The notes beneath the pieces are model-generated. The model did no database searches. It had not been told where the DNA came from and saw only the letters and a list, made by a program, of their open reading frames with translations. The position numbers and the translations under genes were made by a program. From positions 1 through 42,263 of the forward strand of contig JAEDCX010000011.1 in the NCBI GenBank assembly GCA_016293925.1: a DNA stretch of 42,263 bases, written 5' to 3'. The stretch is from Lachnospiraceae bacterium (GTDB lineage Bacteria > Bacillota > Clostridia > Lachnospirales > Lachnospiraceae). Below are positions 1 to 9,086 of the stretch, in pieces (position 1 is the stretch's first letter; each line of letters opens with the position of its first letter).

Positions 1-1348
1 GGGTCTTGCGGAGACCCATCAGACCCTGATTATGAACGGATTGCGGAACAAGGTTCGTATCGAAACCGATGGGAAGCTGATGACCGGACGGGATGTGGCG
101 ATTGCAGCCATTCTCGGTGCGGAGGAATTCGGATTTGCAACCGCTCCGCTGGTAACGCTGGGATGCGTGATGATGCGGGTCTGCAACCTGGATACCTGTC
201 CGGTGGGTGTTGCAACCCAGAACCCGGAGCTTCGTAAGAATTTCCGCGGTAAGCCGGAGTATGTAATCAACTTCATGAGATTTATCGCCCAGGAGCTGCG
301 GGAATATATGGCGAAACTGGGTGTTCGTACCGTGGATGAACTGGTGGGCAGAACGGATCTTCTCCGGAAGCGGGAGAACCTGACGGAGGAGCAGAAAAAA
401 GTAGATCTATCCAATGTCCTGTATCAGTCAACACCGCAGGAGAAGCGTGTGATCTTCGATCCGAAGCAGGTGTACGACTTTGAACTGGAGAAAACACTGG
501 ATGAGAGAGTCCTGAAAAAAGAGTTCGCCGATGCCCTGGCACACAAAGAGCATAAGGAGATTCAGCTTACCGTGTCCAATATTGACCGTACCTTCGGAAC
601 CATCTTCGGTTCGGAGATTACACGGAAATATTACAATACATTGGAGGATGATACTTTTGTCGTGAACTGTACGGGTGCGGGCGGACAGAGCTTCGGTGCA
701 TTTATCCCGAACGGACTGACGCTGAGATTATCCGGAGACAGTAATGACTATTTCGGCAAGGGACTGTCCGGCGGCAAGCTGGTGGTTTATCCGCCGGAGG
801 GCAGCACATTTGCGGCTGATGAGAATATTATTGTCGGCAATGTTGCCCTGTACGGCGCCACAAGCGGTAAGGCTTACATCAACGGTGTTGCGGGAGAACG
901 GTTCTGCGTCCGGAACTCCGGAGCCATTGCTGTGGTAGAGGGCGTAGGAGATCACGGCTGCGAATATATGACCGGTGGACGTGTGGTTGTACTGGGCAAA
1001 ACCGGGAAAAACTTTGCGGCAGGCATGAGCGGCGGTATCGCCTATATTCTGGATGAGGACAATGACCTTTACACAAGATTGAACAAAGAGATGATCTCTT
1101 CTTCTGAGATTACCAATAAGTATGATGTGCAGGAACTGAAACAGATGATCACGGATCATGTCCGGGAAACCGGTTCTGCCAAAGGACGGGAGATTCTGGA
1201 GCATTTCGGTGAGTACCTTCCGAAGTTCAAGAAAATCATTCCCCACGACTATGAACGCATGCTTCGGACCATTGCCCAGATGGAAGAAAAAGGGTTGAAT
1301 GCCGAGCAGGCACAGATTGAGGCGTTCTATGCCAATACGAACAAGTAG
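1..1348 (+). CDS. gltB: Glutamate synthase large subunit, C-terminal part (5' end outside window)
   Basis: This is the C-terminal third of the large subunit of glutamate synthase, which makes glutamate from 2-oxoglutarate and glutamine-derived ammonia. The frame is open from base 2, so the gene begins before the window. Visible first is the end of the FMN/synthase domain with the 3Fe-4S cysteines in the pattern C-x5-C-x4-C (bases about 164-199, GCVMMRVCNLDTCPVG). It is followed by the glycine-rich beta-helix GXGXG domain (about 670-1060, for example GAGGQSFGAF and GKGLSGGKLVV). It ends with a TAG stop 17 bases before gltD, so the two subunit genes form an operon. No frameshift or missing cysteine is seen. 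The missing part should contain the N-terminal glutaminase domain; this cannot be checked here. Confidence 0.97.
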   Translation, partial: GLAETHQTLIMNGLRNKVRIETDGKLMTGRDVAIAAILGAEEFGFATAPLVTLGCVMMRVCNLDTCPVGVATQNPELRKNFRGKPEYVINFMRFIAQELREYMAKLGVRTVDELVGRTDLLRKRENLTEEQKKVDLSNVLYQSTPQEKRVIFDPKQVYDFELEKTLDERVLKKEFADALAHKEHKEIQLTVSNIDRTFGTIFGSEITRKYYNTLEDDTFVVNCTGAGGQSFGAFIPNGLTLRLSGDSNDYFGKGLSGGKLVVYPPEGSTFAADENIIVGNVALYGATSGKAYINGVAGERFCVRNSGAIAVVEGVGDHGCEYMTGGRVVVLGKTGKNFAAGMSGGIAYILDEDNDLYTRLNKEMISSSEITNKYDVQELKQMITDHVRETGSAKGREILEHFGEYLPKFKKIIPHDYERMLRTIAQMEEKGLNAEQAQIEAFYANTNK

Positions 1349-1365
1349 GAGAGGAGAACGAGAAG

Positions 1366-2859
1366 ATGGGAAAACCAACAGGCTTTATGGAGTATAAGAG
1401 ATGCGTTCCGGAGGACGTGAAACCCAGGGAACGGATCAAGAATTATCACGAATTTCATATCCACCTGTCCAGGGAAGAACAACAGCAGCAGGGAGCCCGC
1501 TGTATGGACTGCGGTGTTCCTTTTTGCCAGTCCGGCATGAATATCTGCGGCATGGCATCCGGGTGTCCGCTCCACAATCTGATTCCGGAGTGGAATGACC
1601 TGGTATATACGGGAAACTGGGAGCAGGCATACAAGCGGCTCCGGAAAACCAGCAGTTTCCCGGAATTCACGTCGAGAGTATGTCCGGCGCTGTGTGAGGC
1701 TGCCTGCACCTGCGGACTGAACGGTGATCCGGTGACGACCAGAGAGAATGAGTACGCCATCGTGGAGAATGCCTACGCGCAGGGGTATGCGAAAGCCTGC
1801 CCGCCGACGGTACGCACCGGCAAGAAGGTGGCAGTCATCGGCAGTGGTCCCGCAGGACTTGCGGTTGCGGATCAATTGAATAAACGAGGACACAGTGTAA
1901 CGGTATTTGAACGGTCCGACCGGATCGGTGGACTGCTCCGCTACGGCATTCCCAACATGAAACTGGATAAGAAGATTATCGACAGACGTCTGGCGATCAT
2001 GGAGGAGGAGGGAATCGCTTTTGTGACCAATGCGGATATCGGCGCCGATAAGAAGAGTATGGCCGGCATGAAGGAGTTTGATCGGATCGTGCTTGCCTGC
2101 GGTTCCTCCAATCCGAGAGATATCAATGCGCCCGGCAGAGATGCCAAGGGGATTTATTTTGCAGTGGATTTCCTGAAAGCAACCACCAAGAGTCTGCTGG
2201 ATTCGGACCTGAAGGATGGAAACTACATTTCTGCCAAAGACAAAAACGTGATCATTATCGGTGGCGGTGATACCGGAAATGACTGTGTGGCAACCTCCAT
2301 GCGGCATGGCTGCAAGAGCGTCACGCAGCTGGAGATGATGCCCAAAGCACCCGATACACGAGCTGACAACAACCCGTGGCCGGAGTGGCCGAAGGTATGT
2401 AAGACAGACTACGGCCAGCAGGAAGCCATTGCTGTATTCGGACATGACCCGAGAATCTATGAGACGACAGTGAAAGAATTCCACAAGGACAAAGACGGCA
2501 ACCTGTGTGGGGTAACGATTGTCAGACTTGCATGGGAGAAGGATCCGGAAACCGGCAGAATGAATAGGAAGGAAGTGGCCGGGAGCGAACAGACCCTGCC
2601 CTGCGAGCTGGTACTGATTGCAGCGGGATTCCTGGGGGCACAGAAGTATGTTGCCGATGCATTCGGGGTAGAACTGAACCAGCGTACCAACGTAAGAACG
2701 GATGCTGGGAAATATCAGACCAGCGTGAAGAATATTTTCACTGCAGGGGATATGCATCGGGGACAGTCTCTCGTGGTATGGGCAATCCGGGAAGGCCGGG
2801 AATGTGCGAGAGAAGTGGATGAATCCCTGATGGGATATTCCAATCTGATTGTGCAGTAG
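1366..2859 (+). CDS. gltD: Glutamate synthase small subunit (NADPH-dependent)
   Basis: The 497-residue small subunit passes electrons from NAD(P)H through FAD and iron-sulfur clusters to GltB. The N-terminal cysteine-rich segment (residues about 40-110) has the CMDCGVPFC and CGMASGCP clusters and a further CPALCEAACTC. A FAD-binding dinucleotide fold follows with GSGPAG (about residue 160), and a second fold with GGGDTGNDC (about residue 300) for NAD(P)H. A C-terminal TAGDMHRGQSLVVWAI segment is the usual FAD contact. Length is normal for the family. The ATG is preceded by GGAGAGGAG and the gene lies 17 bases after gltB. A hairpin terminator at 2971 closes the unit. Assignment is secure; related sulfide dehydrogenase or NfnB subunits share the fold, but the gltB neighbour decides. 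Confidence 0.97.
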   Translation: MGKPTGFMEYKRCVPEDVKPRERIKNYHEFHIHLSREEQQQQGARCMDCGVPFCQSGMNICGMASGCPLHNLIPEWNDLVYTGNWEQAYKRLRKTSSFPEFTSRVCPALCEAACTCGLNGDPVTTRENEYAIVENAYAQGYAKACPPTVRTGKKVAVIGSGPAGLAVADQLNKRGHSVTVFERSDRIGGLLRYGIPNMKLDKKIIDRRLAIMEEEGIAFVTNADIGADKKSMAGMKEFDRIVLACGSSNPRDINAPGRDAKGIYFAVDFLKATTKSLLDSDLKDGNYISAKDKNVIIIGGGDTGNDCVATSMRHGCKSVTQLEMMPKAPDTRADNNPWPEWPKVCKTDYGQQEAIAVFGHDPRIYETTVKEFHKDKDGNLCGVTIVRLAWEKDPETGRMNRKEVAGSEQTLPCELVLIAAGFLGAQKYVADAFGVELNQRTNVRTDAGKYQTSVKNIFTAGDMHRGQSLVVWAIREGRECAREVDESLMGYSNLIVQ

Positions 2860-2970
2860 TCACCGGATTGTATATGCATTCCGGGTGCGGATGCCGGTTG
2901 CAGACAACGGTATCCCTGAACAGAACACGGAAAACGGAACAACAAATCGAGATGATTCTCGCAAAAAAGA

Positions 2971-3014
2971 ATACTCCGCTTGTCAGGATGTGACAGGCGG
3001 AGTATAGTATTTTA
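2971..3014 (+). terminator. Intrinsic terminator-like hairpin after gltBD
   Basis: A 15-base stem (2971-2985 with 2991-3005, one G-T pair) with a 5-base loop follows gltD. The tail AGTATTTTAT is only moderately T-rich, while an A-run lies on the other side, so it may work in both directions. Confidence 0.7.
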
Positions 3015-3061
3015 TAGGAAAGGCAGATTTGCGGGGGGTGCCAACAAATTGGTTTTCGAAT

Positions 3062-3104
3062 ACAACAAAAGCCACGAAAGCGATGCTATCGTGACTTCTG
3101 TTGT
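3062..3104. repeat. Long imperfect inverted repeat in the gltD-kinase 1 gap
   Basis: Arms 3062-3077 and 3089-3104 pair over 16 positions with two mismatches, and an inner AGC-GAT-GCT extends the hairpin. There is no T-run after it on the plus strand, so it is not an obvious terminator. It might be a structured 5' leader, an mRNA processing site or a dispersed repeat. Whether further copies exist elsewhere cannot be seen here. Confidence 0.5.
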
Positions 3105-3140
3105 GTAAAAGGGGAATTCTTCCGGAATTGCTAATTAGCA

Positions 3141-3237
3141 GACTTAATGGTTAGTTAAGTCATATTTAATATATAATGATTTCAAAATAATATCTACAAT
3201 GATATTGTGAAAACATAGTAACATTTTGATATATAAT
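3141..3237 (+). promoter_or_regulatory. AT-rich control region upstream of hybrid kinase 1
   Basis: The stretch from 2860 to 3332 has no gene. Its AT-rich part contains two TATAAT boxes (3172-3177 and 3232-3237), neither with a convincing TTGACA at 17 bases. It also contains three small perfect inverted repeats: GACTTAA/TTAAGTC (3141-3147 and 3155-3161), AATATC/GATATT (3189-3194 and 3201-3206) and ACAAT/ATTGT (3196-3200 and 3204-3208). These fit a regulated promoter, but the start point is not fixed. Confidence 0.4.
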
Positions 3238-3332
3238 TCATTTTTCTACATTTTTGGTATATATGTGCGCAAAATGTGTCGAAAAGAGGAAATGAATGGA
3301 GCATCGAAAACGAGTTTCTGACAGGAGTTGAC

Positions 3333-6137
3333 ATGATCAGTATTACAATTGTTGGTATTATGATATCGCTTATCTGCGTTTTGATTCTTGCATTGGAGAA
3401 ACCATCCTATCTCGGAAGGGAACTGTTGCTGTTTGCAATCGGCTCCATGGTGTGCGAGATCGGATATTATCTGAAATTCAGGAGTGTGAATCAGGCACAG
3501 GCGTTGACCTGTGTCCAGTTTGAATATCTGGGGATTGTTGTTATGACCGGCATGATCTGGATGTTTGTGACCCGGTGTTGTAAAGTGCATATTCCCAGAT
3601 GGGTAAACTGGACCATCGCCATATTCAGTATCGGCGTGCTGGTCTGTATCGGGATCAGTGATCGGCTGTCGGTTTTTTACCGAAGCGTGGAATTCAGCAG
3701 ACAGGACGGAGTCGCGGAACTTCATGTGACCGGTGGTGTTCTGTTCTATGTGTACGCCGCCTATACGGCAGTGATCTACACGGCTCTTCTGATGATTACG
3801 ATATGGTATCATGTCACCAGTCGTACCAGAGACAGTTTCGGAATTCTGATGATGGGACTGCTGTATCCGGGATTGGGAATCTTAAGTACTCTTTATCTGT
3901 GCGGACTGACCGGCGGGGTGGAGATTACTCCTTTTACGGCTGTCGGAACGCTTCTGTATCATCTGGTGATCGTATACCGCTTCCGGCTGTTCGATTCCAT
4001 GCAGATGGCCAAGGATAACATCATCCAGGGCATTCAGGAAGCTTTTCTGATCGTGGATACCGGGGAACGGCTGCTGTATGCCAATCCGTATGCCAAGCAT
4101 CTGCTTCCAGATATCAGACGGAAGGACAGACAGTCGGAGATCATCAATGAATTGATGAAGATGGATAAAGAGAATCTGATGATTGAGAACAGATGGTATC
4201 AGATCTATACCTCACCCTTTCATGACCGCAAACAGGTGAAGGGACATTTGATCTGGCTGTTTGACAAAACGGATGAATATGCAGGAACCCAGAAACTGAT
4301 TGAACTAAAAGAGCAGGCGGAGCAGGCCAATAAGACAAAATCGGAGTTCCTGAAGAATATTTCCCACGAATTCAGAACGCCGCTGAATGCGATTATGGGA
4401 ACGGCAGAGATGCTGATCCAGCAGAATGTGAACCAAACGGTAACCGAGAGTGCAGGCAACATCAAGCAGTCCGGACAAACCCTGCTGCTGATGATTGATG
4501 ACATTCTGGGTTATACCGGTATTGAGGCAGGCACCAATGATAAAACCCAGTGTGCATACAATCTGAAAAAAGTGATTCGGGATGTTGTAGAGATGAACCG
4601 GGTCAGATTGGGCAATAAACCTGTGGAACTTCAGGTGAATCAGCAGGAAACGGTTCCTACCGTGGTCTGGGGCAATGAAACCGCTGTCCGACAGATTCTG
4701 ATGAATCTGATGGGGAATGCAGTGAAATATACGGATCGGGGAACCATTCGGCTGGAATTGGAATGGACCAGGGAGGAGAATGATGCCATTCTGGTCTTCA
4801 GCATAGCGGATACCGGAAGGGGAATCCGTGAGGAGAGCCGGGCACATTTGTTTGAACCGTTTCAGCGCGCGGACATGGAGGAGAACGGATCTGTGGAAGG
4901 AACCGGTCTCGGACTTGCCATCTGTAAGCATCTTGTGGAGCAGTTGGGCGGCACCATCGGATACATCAGCGAATATGCGGTGGGGAGTACCTTCTTTTTT
5001 ACGGTACGCCAGGGAATCGTTGATGTAACACCGATGGGGCAATATGGAATGCAGGAAGAGAATGGTGCGGAGCAGGTATCACTGGAAGCGCCTGACGCCA
5101 GAGTCATGGTGGTAGACGATAACAGTACGAATCTGCGTGTGGCCAAGGGATTATTCCGCTGCTTCGGAATCGATGTTTCGGTGGCCGACGGCGGAAGGGA
5201 ATGCCTTGCGAAGGTGGGAAGCAGTCATTATGACTTGATTTTTATGGACTATATGATGCCGGATATGGACGGAATCGAAACACTGCACAGAATCCGTACC
5301 ATGGACGGAGGCTGCTTTGCGAACCTGCCTGTGGTGGCGTTCACTGCCAATGCAACCTCCGGTATGCGGGAAATGTTCATAGAGCAAGGGTTTGCGGATT
5401 TCATTCCGAAACCATTGGGAATCAAATCGCTGGAACGGATTCTGCGGACCTACCTACCGGACAGGCTGATTCGTGAAAAAGAGAAAACGGAACCCTCTGC
5501 AGTGACATTCGGAATAGAAGCCATTCCGGGGATTGATCTGCAGCGTGCACTGGGATTCTATGGAGGGAATACACAACAGCTCCTGCACATGATGCAGTTT
5601 TTTCATGAAGACGGCTACGGGCAGATGAATCGGATGAACCGATGCATGGATGAGAAAGATGCGAAAGCGTATCTCTATGAAGTGCATGCCCTGAAGGGGC
5701 TTGCACGGGGGATCGGAGCAGAGAATCTGGCAGACCGCGCGGAGCGGTTGGAACTTGCCTGCAAAGCCGGAACGACTGATCGGATTGTGGAAGAGAATGC
5801 AGCTCTTGTGAGTCTGTACCGTACTCTTCTGACCGCATTGGAACCGGTGCTGCGTCAGCATGGTCTGGTCGGGGAGGCGGCAGAGCCGGGAGATGGGATG
5901 GAACCCCATGGTCGATCTGCGTTGACCGCAGAAGAATGGAAAACGTATCTGGAACAACTCCGGGAGCATCTGGGAATGCTGGAGCAGAATCCGTCCCGGA
6001 ACATTCTGGCTACGCTGCGTCAATACAGTCTGGAACCAAGTTTGTCCGGGAAACTGGATGAGATTGCAGCCGAAACGGATGCATTTGAGTTCGAACGGGC
6101 GGAGGCAATTGTCCGGGATCTGTTAGCGTCCTGCTAA
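3333..6137 (+). CDS. Hybrid sensor histidine kinase 1 (7TM-PAS-HisKA-HATPase-REC-Hpt)
   Basis: This membrane sensor kinase has about 934 residues. I chose ATG 3333 because AGGAG lies 5 bases upstream; a GTG at 3276 would add 19 residues without a good ribosome site. Order: seven hydrophobic segments (residues about 1-225, like the HisKA_7TM sensor region), a PAS-like segment (about 235-325), HisKA with phospho-accepting H345 (SHEFRTPLN), HATPase with N-box near residue 462 and GTGLGLAI, a receiver (about 590-710) with D639 (FMDYMMPDMDG), an Hpt domain with H785 (VHALKG), and a helical tail of about 70 residues. All catalytic residues of a phosphorelay are present. No output regulator is adjacent, so its partner must be encoded elsewhere. 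The ligand is unknown. The stop overlaps the end of the convergent gene at 6123. Confidence 0.9.
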   Translation: MISITIVGIMISLICVLILALEKPSYLGRELLLFAIGSMVCEIGYYLKFRSVNQAQALTCVQFEYLGIVVMTGMIWMFVTRCCKVHIPRWVNWTIAIFSIGVLVCIGISDRLSVFYRSVEFSRQDGVAELHVTGGVLFYVYAAYTAVIYTALLMITIWYHVTSRTRDSFGILMMGLLYPGLGILSTLYLCGLTGGVEITPFTAVGTLLYHLVIVYRFRLFDSMQMAKDNIIQGIQEAFLIVDTGERLLYANPYAKHLLPDIRRKDRQSEIINELMKMDKENLMIENRWYQIYTSPFHDRKQVKGHLIWLFDKTDEYAGTQKLIELKEQAEQANKTKSEFLKNISHEFRTPLNAIMGTAEMLIQQNVNQTVTESAGNIKQSGQTLLLMIDDILGYTGIEAGTNDKTQCAYNLKKVIRDVVEMNRVRLGNKPVELQVNQQETVPTVVWGNETAVRQILMNLMGNAVKYTDRGTIRLELEWTREENDAILVFSIADTGRGIREESRAHLFEPFQRADMEENGSVEGTGLGLAICKHLVEQLGGTIGYISEYAVGSTFFFTVRQGIVDVTPMGQYGMQEENGAEQVSLEAPDARVMVVDDNSTNLRVAKGLFRCFGIDVSVADGGRECLAKVGSSHYDLIFMDYMMPDMDGIETLHRIRTMDGGCFANLPVVAFTANATSGMREMFIEQGFADFIPKPLGIKSLERILRTYLPDRLIREKEKTEPSAVTFGIEAIPGIDLQRALGFYGGNTQQLLHMMQFFHEDGYGQMNRMNRCMDEKDAKAYLYEVHALKGLARGIGAENLADRAERLELACKAGTTDRIVEENAALVSLYRTLLTALEPVLRQHGLVGEAAEPGDGMEPHGRSALTAEEWKTYLEQLREHLGMLEQNPSRNILATLRQYSLEPSLSGKLDEIAAETDAFEFERAEAIVRDLLASC

Positions 6138-8393
6138 TTCCCGGTCTATGAAGAAATCTCCGGGAATCTGCTTGCCTGCATTTTTCAGCTTCGTAAAGAT
6201 ATTCTCCATATGTCGATCGTACTGGGCCTTACGTATATTGTAACGGTCCAGTGATTCTTTGTACAGAGGATTCGTTTCCAGCTGTGTCCGTATGCTTGCG
6301 GAAAACGGACAGTAGCGGAACAGAATTCTGCGGGTTACCTTGTTCAGAACGGGAGAGCCCTTTCCTTCCAGCGTGATCCAGGCGATATAGTCTCGGACGA
6401 ATGCCTCCCGGTAGCTGCCCTTGGTTTTCTGCAGCGTGATCTTGATTTTCTCCTTTACATCCTTGGACAGTTCGCTGTTCTTGCGATAGAACTGGATATA
6501 ATCAAAATATTCGCTGGTGAGGGACGGATCAGATACATCGTTCCAACGGGTTCCCTGCACACGTTTGCACATCTCCCAGCGGTATTCGCCAGCCAGACGG
6601 ATCATCAGCTGATCCACATCCTCGGGGTAGAGGATGGGAATCATCATACGCGCCGGGGTGGAACGCCGCTTACCTTCGATTTCCTGCCACATAATGCCGC
6701 GGGAACCCACCACGGGCATCAGGATAACGTCCGGGAGAACCTCTGTTTGCAACAGTTCCTTGCCGATTCCCAGTTCGGAATTGGAGTACAGGGATTCTCT
6801 GTAGAACACAGAATAATCAATGGAGCGAACTTTGGAGATGGACGCAAGGATTGCCTCCGGTTTCATTAACTGGGATTCCACACTCTTGTACAGATTGTGC
6901 TCCGAGAAAACAGGGCAGTAGGTGCTGATGCGTCCGAAGGCAATTTTATTGACCATCGGGAACATATTCTGAAGCTCGTACATGACCTTTTCCGTCGTAT
7001 CGTTCATCATACGACGGGAGATCTCGTCGGTAATCTTGCCTGAAGTTTTCAATTCGTGAACATATTGGGTAAAATCCACATCAAATTCATTACGACTGGG
7101 CTCTTTACGCCCTTTGTAAACCTGAATCAGCCATTCATACAGGGTATATACGCCGTGATCGGGATCACCATGGTAGGTTTGTACCAGATCATAGAGATAT
7201 GCCGCTGCGTCCGGACCGGCAAGTTCCTCATCCACATAACCGAATTCAAAAAACATCTTCAGCACCGGAGGGATATTGGGATCTGTCAGGCTGATCTGGA
7301 AGGCGGACGTATATATCTCAAAGAACAGATTTGTAATCTTTTTGCGCAATTCGGTCAGGGACTCCGTAGACGCGGTTTTATCAACAATGTCTTTGTATTC
7401 ATAAACGGCCTGACGGAACGCGGATGCGGTGTCCGGCAGACAATCGGAGTATTCCAGAATGGTATCGAGAGAGTGAGAGAGCGCAGCCTGCACCCCGGTG
7501 ATGATGGGACTGGCGGGTTCCGGCTCGTCCGGGGTTGCCTGTTCCAGTGCCTGTATCCGGGTTCGGTATTCCGCAACCCGTTCCTGATATAGGACGGGGT
7601 CTACGGTACCTTCCATCTGAATCATGAATGTGCCGATGACAGTATGGATTGACATCGTATTTTTGTGTGTACTGATCATGCGGTAAACCAATGTGGTAAA
7701 TAGATCAAACATATCCACATGATTGGGATTCAACATGACGGTGGCAATATCGTTCTGATAATCCAGCAGAGTTCTGGTGCTCTCGAAGATGACACCGGCA
7801 TCGGCACATGCTTTGTGGAGAAATCCCTTGAAAAAATCAGGTTTATCGATGAAAAGAACACGGGACAGATCGGCGTCGAAAACTTTGATGGCTTCGTAGT
7901 AGTTTACAATCCATGACGGAACGTCGTCCATCTCATCCAAGGGCTTCAGGTCATCCATGGGAAGCTCCCGGGTGGGAATGGAATGGGTCATGCACGCCTT
8001 TTTGTAGGTGTCATAGCTGTCTATGAGGTAACCGTAGAGGTTGCCGATATTGTATCGCAGCATAATGTAATTGTCGATTATGTGACAGATGCTTCTGGTT
8101 AATGATGTGGCAAAAAGACCGGCAATATCCCCGTTGTCAGAGACGATGGAGCAGGCATCCTCACAGGTTTTGCAGGGATAGACCAGCAGAGTAACATCAC
8201 CGGATGCCACATACTCATAGGTATAGTAGCCGGTGTCAAGATCCAGCAGACCGATCACATCCCCTTTGCCGAGCAGTGTTACATCCTGTTCGTAGGTGGC
8301 AGTGACGGTTCCTGCGGTAATGATGAAAATCTGATTCAATTCCCGATTGCGGCGGGCGATAACAGTGCCTTCTCTGACGGTAATCGTTGCCAT
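6123..8393 (-). CDS. Cyclic nucleotide-binding-fold protein with a long uncharacterised C-terminal region
   Basis: The protein has about 756 residues. The first 110 residues resemble a cNMP-binding/CRP-type beta roll (ITAGTVTATYEQD, LLGKGDVIGLLDLDTG). The remaining 640 residues are mostly predicted helical and I do not recognise them. No DNA-binding helix-turn-helix, kinase, GGDEF or transmembrane segment is evident, so it is unlikely to be a CRP-type regulator or a channel. A Pro/Glu-rich linker (about residues 285-300, TPDEPEPASP) divides the C-terminal region. ATG 8393 is preferred because AGGGG precedes it and because the earlier ATG at 8441 lies inside the TATAAT box of the likely promoter (8440-8469). 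The 3' end overlaps hybrid kinase 1 by 15 bases in convergent orientation. The beta-roll call is moderately sure; the function is unknown. Confidence 0.8.
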   Translation of the reverse strand: MATITVREGTVIARRNRELNQIFIITAGTVTATYEQDVTLLGKGDVIGLLDLDTGYYTYEYVASGDVTLLVYPCKTCEDACSIVSDNGDIAGLFATSLTRSICHIIDNYIMLRYNIGNLYGYLIDSYDTYKKACMTHSIPTRELPMDDLKPLDEMDDVPSWIVNYYEAIKVFDADLSRVLFIDKPDFFKGFLHKACADAGVIFESTRTLLDYQNDIATVMLNPNHVDMFDLFTTLVYRMISTHKNTMSIHTVIGTFMIQMEGTVDPVLYQERVAEYRTRIQALEQATPDEPEPASPIITGVQAALSHSLDTILEYSDCLPDTASAFRQAVYEYKDIVDKTASTESLTELRKKITNLFFEIYTSAFQISLTDPNIPPVLKMFFEFGYVDEELAGPDAAAYLYDLVQTYHGDPDHGVYTLYEWLIQVYKGRKEPSRNEFDVDFTQYVHELKTSGKITDEISRRMMNDTTEKVMYELQNMFPMVNKIAFGRISTYCPVFSEHNLYKSVESQLMKPEAILASISKVRSIDYSVFYRESLYSNSELGIGKELLQTEVLPDVILMPVVGSRGIMWQEIEGKRRSTPARMMIPILYPEDVDQLMIRLAGEYRWEMCKRVQGTRWNDVSDPSLTSEYFDYIQFYRKNSELSKDVKEKIKITLQKTKGSYREAFVRDYIAWITLEGKGSPVLNKVTRRILFRYCPFSASIRTQLETNPLYKESLDRYNIRKAQYDRHMENIFTKLKNAGKQIPGDFFIDRELAGR

Positions 8394-8439
8394 GGTTTCC
8401 CCTGTCTGATGCGTGTATGTGTCATCTGGTTCCGCGTAC

Positions 8440-8469
8440 ATTATACCCCAGATAGAAGCGGATATACAA
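8440..8469 (-). promoter_or_regulatory. Sigma-A-like promoter for the cNMP-domain gene
   Basis: On the minus strand TTGTAT (8464-8469) lies 18 bases from a perfect TATAAT (8440-8445). This places the start about 40 bases before the ATG at 8393. The box overlaps an upstream ATG, which argues against that start. Confidence 0.6.
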
Positions 8470-8533
8470 CATGATTTCCAAAAAAAGCAGAGAAATCATC
8501 ACGAAAATGGTCGACTTTCACAGGGGCGGCATA

Positions 8534-8562
8534 TTGCGGGAAGAGGAGAATTGTGCTATAGT
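8534..8562 (+). promoter_or_regulatory. Sigma-A-like promoter for the 151-aa protein-tetR-purL unit
   Basis: TTGCGG (8534-8539), a 17-base spacer and TATAGT (8557-8562). It is divergent from the promoter at 8440-8469, with about 65 bases between the two -35 boxes. The leader to ATG 8618 is about 50 bases. Confidence 0.6.
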
Positions 8563-8617
8563 AAATTCTAACTATAGATTCCGGAGACGGGATATGAGGG
8601 AAGGGGAGGAGATGCAT

Positions 8618-9073
8618 ATGGAGTTTGAACAGTCTAACAACCGAATCCTTGCAGAGCAGTATCGCGATGATGTCATGCGGCTGTGCGCGTATATTCCCTG
8701 GCTGGAGGCACAATCCGGGCAGCAGGTTTCCGGGCTGTATCATCAGGAAGGCGATATGCTCCATACGATTGCGTTTCCCATCTATGATCCGAACCTGCTT
8801 GCGTTTGTCAAAGAAGCAGGTAAGACACAGTTAATGGATAGGAATTACCGTTATGTGTATTCCAGGAACCGAATCCGGGATGAGAAGGACGAACTGAGGG
8901 TAATCGGTAGTGCGACTATGGCAGAATTCCCGATTCTGTCCGGTATCCTGTCAAGATATGTGATGCTGGGAAACACCAAGGGCACGGTTTGGACACAGGG
9001 TGTCACAAACGGTGTGTTCCTGAATCTTCTTCGCAAGATGAAGGAACTGGTGGAGTTCTGGGGACACAGATAG
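8618..9073 (+). CDS. Conserved-looking soluble protein of unknown function (151 aa)
   Basis: I do not recognise this family. ATG 8618 is chosen because AAGGGGAGGA ends 7 bases before it and because earlier in-frame ATGs lie before or within the likely promoter. The protein has no signal peptide or membrane segment and no cysteine cluster. It is mixed alpha/beta with a charged middle (RNRIRDEKDELR) and a helical C-terminus ending VEFWGHR. It is followed after 13 bases by a TetR gene and then purL, so the three probably share a transcript. That suggests a role connected with the TetR-controlled function, but nothing in the sequence gives an activity. Confidence 0.75.
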   Translation: MEFEQSNNRILAEQYRDDVMRLCAYIPWLEAQSGQQVSGLYHQEGDMLHTIAFPIYDPNLLAFVKEAGKTQLMDRNYRYVYSRNRIRDEKDELRVIGSATMAEFPILSGILSRYVMLGNTKGTVWTQGVTNGVFLNLLRKMKELVEFWGHR

Positions 9074-9086
9074 AAGGGACGGACGG

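Noticed and set aside
1327..2757. Long open frame on the minus strand opposite gltD
   Set aside because: It lies wholly antisense to a clear gltD, has no ribosome site, and its product resembles no family. The same reasoning applies to the long antisense frames at 11819-13117, 15372-16619 and 20384-21493.
8471..8617. Longer N-terminus for the 151-residue protein
   Set aside because: It would begin upstream of the TTGCGG/TATAGT promoter; ATG 8618 follows AAGGGGAGGA.
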